Notes under the pieces: generated by a model | Told to the model about the DNA's origin: nothing | The model's database searches: none | Seen by the model: only the letters and a program-made list of their open reading frames with translations | Shown: positions 1-6,269 of the stretch, piece after piece | Layout of the letters: every line of letters begins with the position of its first letter | Position numbering within the stretch: position 1 is the first letter of the stretch | Translations under genes and position numbers: made by a program | Assembly: GCA_016462245.1 (NCBI GenBank) | Contig: JAEMTR010000086.1 | Location: 1-6,269 of the forward strand | Length of the DNA: 6,269 bases | Origin: Solirubrobacteraceae bacterium | GTDB taxonomy: Bacteria; Actinomycetota; Thermoleophilia; Solirubrobacterales; Solirubrobacteraceae | Direction of reading: 5' to 3'

Positions 1-1064
1 CCTTTGCTGTCCAGCTTCGTGCGTCCAACTTCAACCGCGTCGGCGCCGTGCTCAGCGGCAAAGCCAACCAGCGTCTGGCCCTCTGTCCTCAGCTCTGAGA
101 GCGCTGCCAGCACATCGGTCGTCGGTGACAGGGTCAACTCCAACTCGCTGCGGCCGTCCTTCTTCAGCTTCCCTGGCGCCGGCTCGCTAGCCGTGAAATC
201 GGCAACTGCGGCGGCCATCAGCAAGAGCTCACAGCTAGGGAATTGGTCTCGCGCAGCTGCTTCGAGCTGCGCCGCGCTCTCAACGTCGATATATGAAATC
301 TGAGTGTGCCGCGGCAGATCGACGTTGGCTGCGATTACGGTTACGTTGGCCCCGCGCGCCGCGGCGGCTTCAGCTAAAGCGAAGCCCATCCGCCCCGATG
401 AGCGGTTGCCGACGAACCGCACTGCGTCGATCGGCTCGCGCGTGCCGCCGGCCGTCACCAATACGCGGCGACCATCCCAGGGCCGCGCTCCGGCGGGGAC
501 AATCTGCTCGACGGCGGCGAGAATTGTGGCCGGCTGGGCGAGTCGCCCGCTCCCCCACTCGTTGCGGCTGGCGAGCGAGCCAACCTCGGGGTCAATAATC
601 GTTACCGCCCGCTCGCGCAGCAACTCAATGTTGGCCTGCGTCGCAGCGTTCTGCCACATCTGATGGTTCATCGCCGGGGCGATAACCAGCGGGCAGGAGG
701 CGGCGAGCGCAGCACTAGTCAAGAGATTGTCGGCGGCGCCGGACGCCAGTTTGGAGATTGTGTTCGCGCTCGCGGGCGCGATCACGAAGCAGTCGGCGTT
801 GCGAACCAATTCCAAGTGGCTGATTGGATCGTGCTCGGGTGTCGACTGGTCAGGGAATGCGCCGCGAGCCGGGTCGCGCTCCCATTCGCTGGTCAATACC
901 GGCGCGCCTGTGATTGCGGCGAACGATGCCGCTCCTACGAAGCGCTGTGCGTTATCGGTCTGGATAACGCGAACCGAGTGGCCCGCCGCGGTTGCGAGAC
1001 GAATTAGATCGAGCGCCTTGTAGGCGGCGATCCCTCCAGTAACTCCGAGAAGAATTCGGGCCAT
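1..1064 (-). CDS. coaBC: Bifunctional phosphopantothenoylcysteine decarboxylase / phosphopantothenate-cysteine ligase, 3'-truncated by the window edge
   Basis: Two-step coenzyme A enzyme: the CoaB half joins cysteine to 4'-phosphopantothenate using CTP, and the CoaC half decarboxylates the product with FMN to 4'-phosphopantetheine. I translated the frame by hand: 354 residues are visible and about 50 are missing at the C-terminus. CoaC (about 1-185) has GVTGGIAAYK (7-16), the active-site His83 in PISHLEL, APASANTISKLASGAADNLL and the substrate-binding PAMN (130-133). CoaB (from about 198) has VLVTAGGTREPIDAVRFVGN, NRSSGRMG, AAAVADF, KLKK (299-302) and VGFAAE. The CoaC flap reads ASRNEWGSGR (165-174), without the Cys seen in E. 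coli ACGDxGxGR. A loop of about ten extra residues precedes His83. ATG at 1064 has a perfect AGGAGG 6 nt upstream, 24 bp after the rpoZ stop. Family assignment is certain. Confidence 0.97.
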   Translation of the reverse strand, partial: MARILLGVTGGIAAYKALDLIRLATAAGHSVRVIQTDNAQRFVGAASFAAITGAPVLTSEWERDPARGAFPDQSTPEHDPISHLELVRNADCFVIAPASANTISKLASGAADNLLTSAALAASCPLVIAPAMNHQMWQNAATQANIELLRERAVTIIDPEVGSLASRNEWGSGRLAQPATILAAVEQIVPAGARPWDGRRVLVTAGGTREPIDAVRFVGNRSSGRMGFALAEAAAARGANVTVIAANVDLPRHTQISYIDVESAAQLEAAARDQFPSCELLLMAAAVADFTASEPAPGKLKKDGRSELELTLSPTTDVLAALSELRTEGQTLVGFAAEHGADAVEVGRTKLDSK

Positions 1065-1070
1065 CTCAAG

Positions 1071-1076
1071 CCTCCT
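1071..1076 (-). promoter_or_regulatory. Strong ribosome binding site of coaBC
   Basis: Reads AGGAGG on the minus strand, 6 nt before the ATG at 1064. It is the only perfect Shine-Dalgarno before a start in this window, and it fixes the coaBC start. The other genes have weak or absent sites and seem to depend on coupling. Confidence 0.85.
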
Positions 1077-1088
1077 GACTCTGCTTGG

Positions 1089-1319
1089 CTACTCGGGGTA
1101 GCGGTAAATCAGTTTGCCTTCGGCGACCTCTTCGAGTGCGATCGTGAGGTAGTTGGCCGAATGACTGGCAACCATCGGCGGCGGAAACTCGTCAAAAGTT
1201 CCCTCTCCGAGGTTGTGGTAGTAGCTGTTGATCTGGCGCGCACGCTTTGCGGCGACGATCACGGTGGCGTAATTCGAGTCCACCTGTTCGAGCAGGGCGT
1301 CAATCCGAGGAGCGATCAT
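1089..1319 (-). CDS. rpoZ: DNA-directed RNA polymerase omega subunit
   Basis: Omega subunit, a small protein that helps fold and assemble the beta-prime subunit of RNA polymerase. The 76 aa begin MIAPRIDALLEQVDSNYATV and contain the hallmark VIVAAKRARQINSYYHNLGE (about 21-40), followed by a linker and the C-terminal helix ANYLTIALEEVAEGKLIYRY typical of actinobacterial omega. The family is usually 70-110 aa, so this is a compact but complete form. ATG at 1319 follows the gmk TGA by 5 bp and has no clear Shine-Dalgarno, consistent with coupling to gmk. The gmk-rpoZ-coaBC order is conserved in many bacteria. Confidence 0.96.
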   Translation of the reverse strand: MIAPRIDALLEQVDSNYATVIVAAKRARQINSYYHNLGEGTFDEFPPPMVASHSANYLTIALEEVAEGKLIYRYPE

Positions 1320-1324
1320 GTTGA

Positions 1325-1891
1325 TCAGTCTACCGCCCCGCCCAGCTGCGACTGAACTAGCGCCTCCAAGGCGTCAACGGCGTCGCCGACGCGGTCGTTA
1401 ACGATCACCTCGCTGAACTCGTTCTGCGCTTCGAGCTCATCGCGAGCGACCGACAAGCGTTCGTCGATCGTCTGAGCCGAATCGGTGCCGCGGCCGACGA
1501 GCCGCTCGCGCAGCGTCTCGAACGATGGAGGCGCGATGAAAACCTGCAGCGCCTCGGGCATCGACTCACGGATCTGCCTCGCTCCTTGGAGTTCAATCTC
1601 CAGCATCACTACCCCGTCGCCGTCGCCTTCGCGCTCCAACTCAGATAGCAACGTCCCGTACTGGTGCCCCGCGTAGCGCGCGTGCTCGGCGAACGCAGCC
1701 TCGCTGACAAGCGCGTCGAACTGCTCGGCGGTTAGGAAGTGGTAGTCGACTCGATCGCGTTCGCCTGGGCGCGGCTGCCGCGTAGTCGCCGAGATGCTTA
1801 GCCGGACCGAAGGGATTCGCTCGCGCAGAAGGCGAATAACGGTCCCTTTGCCGACCCCTGAAGGGCCGGTTATCACGATTACGTGCGCCAC
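1325..1891 (-). CDS. gmk: Guanylate kinase
   Basis: Cytosolic kinase that phosphorylates GMP (and dGMP) to GDP with ATP, required for GTP supply. The 188 aa carry the P-loop GPSGVGKGT (residues 9-17), the GMP-binding SISATTRQPRPGE (about 33-45), VDYHFLTAEQF, EHARYAGHQYGT (about 69-80), the Walker B-like VVMLEIELQGA, the lid region with IAPPSFETLRERLVGRGT, and the C-terminal NEFSEVIVND. The length fits bacterial enzymes (about 190-207). The start is GTG at 1891: an in-frame TAG lies only 12 bases upstream and the P-loop begins eight codons in, so no other start fits well. No Shine-Dalgarno is visible in the 30-bp gap after mihF. The stop is 5 bp before the rpoZ start, suggesting co-translation. 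Confidence 0.98.
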   Translation of the reverse strand: MAHVIVITGPSGVGKGTVIRLLRERIPSVRLSISATTRQPRPGERDRVDYHFLTAEQFDALVSEAAFAEHARYAGHQYGTLLSELEREGDGDGVVMLEIELQGARQIRESMPEALQVFIAPPSFETLRERLVGRGTDSAQTIDERLSVARDELEAQNEFSEVIVNDRVGDAVDALEALVQSQLGGAVD

Positions 1892-1921
1892 AGGCGCAGG
1901 CTAAGCGATCGCCCGGCGCGA

Positions 1922-2287
1922 CTAGCGCGTGCGGCTGCGCAGCAACTGAACGAGTTCGCCGCGCTGGCGATCGGAGAGGCCACCGACGGTCTTGCTCGGT
2001 GAGATCCGGACCTGCTGAAGAATCTTGTTGGCCTTGACGCGGCCGAACTTCGGCACTGCGAGCAGCAGGTCGAAGACCTTCGCCGTCTCGAGGTACTCCG
2101 GTGGTGATTCGAGCAGACGATCGATTGTCGCCTTGCCGGCGCGCAGGTCGCGCTTGAGCTTCGCGCGCTGGCTGCGAATCTGATTCGCGCGCTCTAGAGC
2201 TTCCATCCGCTGGAGCTTCGAACGCTCCGGTGCCTCTGCCGCCGCGAGTGAATTTTTTTCGGTTGCCGAAGCCACGGTGGCGAGCAT
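1922..2287 (-). CDS. mihF: Actinobacterial integration host factor (MihF/sIHF family)
   Basis: Small basic nucleoid-associated DNA-binding protein, unrelated to E. coli IHF alpha/beta, that in mycobacteria and streptomycetes binds DNA and shapes the nucleoid. From the ATG at 2287 it is 121 aa. The N-terminal 20 or so residues look unstructured (Ala/Glu-rich). A charged helix follows (about residues 25-55, RMEALERANQIRSQRAKLKR), then the conserved core: VFDLLLAVPKFGRVKANKIL, then a segment containing RISPSKTVGGLSDRQRGELV. This resembles the helix-two-turn-helix core of MihF (LLEALPKVGKVKAQEI... GLGDRQR as I recall it). The start is uncertain: a TTG at 2293 adds two residues, GTG at 2275 is possible as a leaderless start, and an internal ATG before EALERANQ would remove the variable tail. 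None has a strong Shine-Dalgarno. Position directly upstream of gmk and rpoZ is the usual actinobacterial context. It follows the only sizeable gap here, so it may carry its own promoter. Confidence 0.9.
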   Translation of the reverse strand: MLATVASATEKNSLAAAEAPERSKLQRMEALERANQIRSQRAKLKRDLRAGKATIDRLLESPPEYLETAKVFDLLLAVPKFGRVKANKILQQVRISPSKTVGGLSDRQRGELVQLLRSRTR

Positions 2288-2398
2288 ACACAACTCTGAT
2301 CGCGCTGCGACGAGTGGTTGAAATATTTGACTTGACGTCGAGTTGAGGTCGAGAGTTGCGCTTGGCGCTGAGCTCGACGAGCTCGCGACCGGACTCGC
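2288..2398 (-). promoter_or_regulatory. Intergenic region pyrD-mihF, possible mihF promoter
   Basis: This is the only substantial gap in the window. It contains an A+T-rich island with AAATATTT (about 2319-2326), unlike the GC-rich surroundings, and upstream of it the near-repeat CAACTCTCGAC / CAACTCGAC in tandem (about 2338-2360). A TATGCT overlapping the mihF start (2283-2288) could act as a -10 for a leaderless transcript, but its 17-bp-spaced -35 (GTCGCA) is poor. I see no convincing full promoter and no reading frame resembling pyrF. Presence of a promoter here is inferred from gap size and composition. Confidence 0.35.
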
Positions 2399-2403
2399 TC
2401 AGC
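2367..2403 (-). repeat. Self-complementary sequence around the pyrD stop, possible weak terminator
   Basis: Two alternative structures are visible. GAGCTC-3 nt-GAGCTC (2370-2384) gives a 6-bp stem. GCTGAGC and GCTCAGC (2367-2373 and 2397-2403) give a 7-bp stem with a 23-nt loop spanning the pyrD TGA. There is no T-tract on the transcribed side, so a standard intrinsic terminator is not supported; it could be an RNA 3'-end stabiliser or chance in GC-rich sequence. Confidence 0.3.
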
Positions 2404-3262
2404 TCAGCTCGAGCAGCTCATCGCGGATCGCGCCGGCCGCCGCGGGATCCCGAAAACTCTCGGTACCTACTGCGATTACGAGGGCTCCAGCGTCGAGGAA
2501 TTGGCGGGCGTTTGCGGCGCTGGCGATCCCGCCCATCGCGACTATTGGCAGCTCAATCGCAGCCGCAACGGCGCACGTTTGGGCCAGCGCGACGGCTCGG
2601 ATCGCCGGCCCAGATTGGCCGCCAGTGCCTCCACCAAGCCAGGCCTTCCCGGGCCGCGCCGGGTCGGCGGCGAAGGCGCGGAGTGTGTTGATCAGCGAAA
2701 CGGCGTCGGCGCCCGAGGCCTCGGCGGCGGCCGCGACGAGCGCGACGTTGGCCGTGTTCGGGGTCAGCTTGACGATCAAAGGCTTCGACGTTTTGCCGCG
2801 CACGGCGGCGAGCAGTTTGGTCAGCTCGGCTGGGTCGGAGCCGATGTCAAGACCGGTCTTCACGTTCGGACAGGAGACGTTGAGTTCGAGTGCTGCGACC
2901 TCTTCGCGGCCGTCAAGCGCCTCTAACAGTTGACCGACTTCGTCAGCGTTGGAGCCCATTACGTTCGTGATCAGCGGCACCGGCAGCGTCGCGAGCTGGG
3001 GCAGATCGTGTTCGAGATAACCGGCCAGGCCGCGGTTTGGCAGGCCGATCGAATTGATCATCCCTGCCGCGGTTTCAAAGAGCCGCGGTGGCGGGTTACC
3101 GAGCCGTGGTTCGAGCGTAATCGTCTTTGAAACAAAGGCTGAGAAGGGGAGGTTTTCGTCCATGCTCGGCCCGAATACACGACGGGCCGCGATTACGTCG
3201 AAGGTTCCCGAGCCGTTGATGACAGGGTGCGCTAGCTCCAGGCCGCAGAGGTCAACGGCCAT
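2399..3262 (-). CDS. pyrD: Dihydroorotate dehydrogenase, class 1B catalytic subunit
   Basis: FMN enzyme oxidising dihydroorotate to orotate, the fourth step of de novo pyrimidine synthesis; in class 1B it works as a cytosolic complex with PyrK and NAD+. The 287 aa form a TIM barrel with the family motifs in order: NGSGTFD (16-22), SKTIT (45-49), NSIGLPNRG (70-78), NVSCPNVKTG (128-137), VKLTPN (164-169), INT (191-193), GTGGQSGPAI (212-221), MGGI (243-246) and GT (266-267). Cys131 in SCPN is the active-site base that defines class 1; class 2 enzymes have Ser there and an N-terminal membrane helix, absent here. It is about 15-20 residues shorter than typical 1B enzymes, all at the C-terminus. 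ATG at 3262 is 2 bp after the pyrK stop. I see no good Shine-Dalgarno, and a small hairpin sits just upstream, so translation probably depends on ribosomes finishing pyrK. Product confidence is very high. Confidence 0.97.
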   Translation of the reverse strand: MAVDLCGLELAHPVINGSGTFDVIAARRVFGPSMDENLPFSAFVSKTITLEPRLGNPPPRLFETAAGMINSIGLPNRGLAGYLEHDLPQLATLPVPLITNVMGSNADEVGQLLEALDGREEVAALELNVSCPNVKTGLDIGSDPAELTKLLAAVRGKTSKPLIVKLTPNTANVALVAAAAEASGADAVSLINTLRAFAADPARPGKAWLGGGTGGQSGPAIRAVALAQTCAVAAAIELPIVAMGGIASAANARQFLDAGALVIAVGTESFRDPAAAGAIRDELLELS

Positions 3263-3264
3263 CG

Positions 3265-4082
3265 TCAGCTCGCTACCGCGAGCCAGTCGGCCGCCAGTTC
3301 GCCTGCTTCCACAACCGGTCCGTCAACGCAGCTTCGGCGCAAGCTGCCGTCGGCGCACTTGACGACGCAGCCGTAACAGGCTCCGTAGCCGCAGGCCATC
3401 GGCGCCTCGAGCGCAAGCTGGGCGGGCACGCCTCTATCGACACTGATCGCGCGAACGGCTTCGAGCATCTGCGGCGGGCCGCAGGAGTAGATCACAGCGC
3501 TCGCGTCGCGGTCGAGCTCGGCTAGGAGGAGTTCGGTCACGAGCCCTGCGTGGCCAACCGATCCATCGTCGGTCGCGACCTGCGCAGCCTCGAGGAACTC
3601 CGCCCCGGCAGCGTGCTCCCGGTCACGAAAGCCCAGCAAAGCGGTTACTTCGTAGCCCTGCGCGACTAGCTCCTGCTGAAGCAATGCGAGCGGCGCGACA
3701 CCGATCCCGCCGCCACAAAGAATCGCGCGAACCCCAGGGGGTGGGGCGGTGAAGCCGTTGCCGAGTGGGCCGAGCAGTCGCAGCGCGTCGCCTTCTTCGA
3801 GTTCAGCGAGCCGCTCGGTGCCGGGGCCAACTACCTCGAGTACAAACGAGAGCTGCCGATCGCCGGCGGCCAGCACCGAGATTGCCCGCGGAAGGTACGG
3901 CCGCTCTTCGCTGCCACCGCCCCACCTCTCCGAGCTGGCGAGCATGTAGAACTGGCCAGAGGTCGGCTCGGGCCCAGCGGCGTCGAGGCAGCTGAAGACG
4001 CGGTAAGGACCAGCATCCTCGGTTCCCGAAACGACTACTTCGCGCGTGCCAAACGGGGCCTGAACGCGGTCAACGGCTCCGC

Positions 4083-4086
<4 letters not shown>
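3265..4086 (-). CDS. pyrK: Dihydroorotate dehydrogenase electron-transfer subunit (PyrK type)
   Basis: Iron-sulfur flavoprotein that passes electrons from class 1B dihydroorotate dehydrogenase to NAD+. It is 273 aa, slightly longer than the roughly 250-260 usual for PyrK. It has a ferredoxin-reductase-like FAD domain with LPRAISV (residues 65-71, the RxxS flavin motif) and GPLGNGF (106-112), then an NAD-binding domain with GGGIGVAPL (125-133) and a CGPPQML motif (202-208). At the C-terminus is a [2Fe-2S] site with Cys232, Cys237, Cys240 and Cys253 (CX4CX2CX12C), followed by DGPV, the PyrK signature. An extra Cys244 lies between the third and fourth ligands. The start is GTG at 4086, overlapping the carB TGA as GTGA; TTGAGG lies 7 nt upstream as a Shine-Dalgarno, and a second GGAGG sits almost against the start. 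The overlap suggests translational coupling to carB. Immediate adjacency to a class 1B pyrD supports the PyrK call over other ferredoxin-NADP reductase relatives. Confidence 0.95.
3268..3283 (-). promoter_or_regulatory. Hairpin over the ribosome-binding zone of pyrD
   Basis: GCTCGC, a GGTA loop and GCGAGC form a perfect 6-bp stem in the mRNA, directly abutting the pyrK stop codon and ending 5 nt before the pyrD ATG. A ribosome completing pyrK would melt it. That pyrD translation is coupled to pyrK by this structure is inference. Confidence 0.45.

Positions 4087-6269
<2,183 letters not shown>

Noticed and set aside
4..1023. Several 98-119 aa plus-strand frames at the left end
   Set aside because: All lie opposite coaBC, whose minus-strand translation is continuous and strongly conserved; none shows a recognisable protein motif.
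1905..1912. GCGATCGC palindrome in the mihF-gmk gap
   Set aside because: An 8-bp palindrome of this composition is common in GC-rich genomes, occurs once here, and shows no flanking structure.
1641..2291. 216-aa open frame on the minus strand overlapping mihF and gmk
   Set aside because: It is Arg/Pro/Ala-rich with no recognisable motif, in another frame across two well-supported conserved genes.
2367..2403. A true intrinsic terminator after pyrD
   Set aside because: Stems exist but no T-tract follows on the transcribed strand, so it is kept only as a low-confidence repeat.
2343..2933. 196-aa open frame on the plus strand opposite pyrD
   Set aside because: It is Ser/Ala-rich low-complexity sequence typical of the antisense shadow of a GC-rich gene, and it lies over an unmistakable pyrD.

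Overview
This window is a tightly packed housekeeping operon from a high-G+C bacterium. All seven recognisable genes lie on the minus strand. Read in transcription order (from high to low coordinate) they are: carB (start missing), pyrK-type electron-transfer subunit, class 1B pyrD, mihF (actinobacterial integration host factor), gmk, rpoZ and coaBC (end missing). The order mihF-gmk-rpoZ-coaBC downstream of pyrimidine genes is the classic actinobacterial arrangement, and mihF is an actinobacterial protein family, so Actinomycetota is a safe call. A pyrK/class 1B pyrD pair instead of the quinone-linked class 2 PyrD of mycobacteria, together with the style of the MihF and CoaBC sequences, makes me lean to a deep-branching class such as Thermoleophilia (Solirubrobacterales-like). 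That last step is inference.

Layout. 6269-4083 is the last two thirds of carbamoyl-phosphate synthase large subunit. Its stop overlaps the GTG start of the pyrK-like gene (4086-3265) by 4 bp, and pyrD (3262-2399) follows after 2 bp. A 105-111 bp gap (about 2288-2398) is the only real intergenic space; it holds an A+T-rich island, short repeats and self-complementary sequence around the pyrD stop. mihF (about 2287-1922), gmk (1891-1325), rpoZ (1319-1089) and coaBC (1064 to beyond base 1) then follow with gaps of 30, 5 and 24 bp.

Together the first three genes make carbamoyl phosphate and oxidise dihydroorotate to orotate for UMP synthesis. The second block couples GMP phosphorylation, an RNA polymerase subunit, a nucleoid protein and coenzyme A synthesis. 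pyrF, which I would expect between pyrD and mihF in many actinobacteria, is not there.

No mobile element, CRISPR array, tRNA, rRNA or riboswitch was recognised, and I do not see a novel system. The points most worth a second look are a codon-aligned 15-bp perfect inverted repeat inside carB, a shortened CarB oligomerisation domain, the missing pyrF, and a small hairpin just before the pyrD start.
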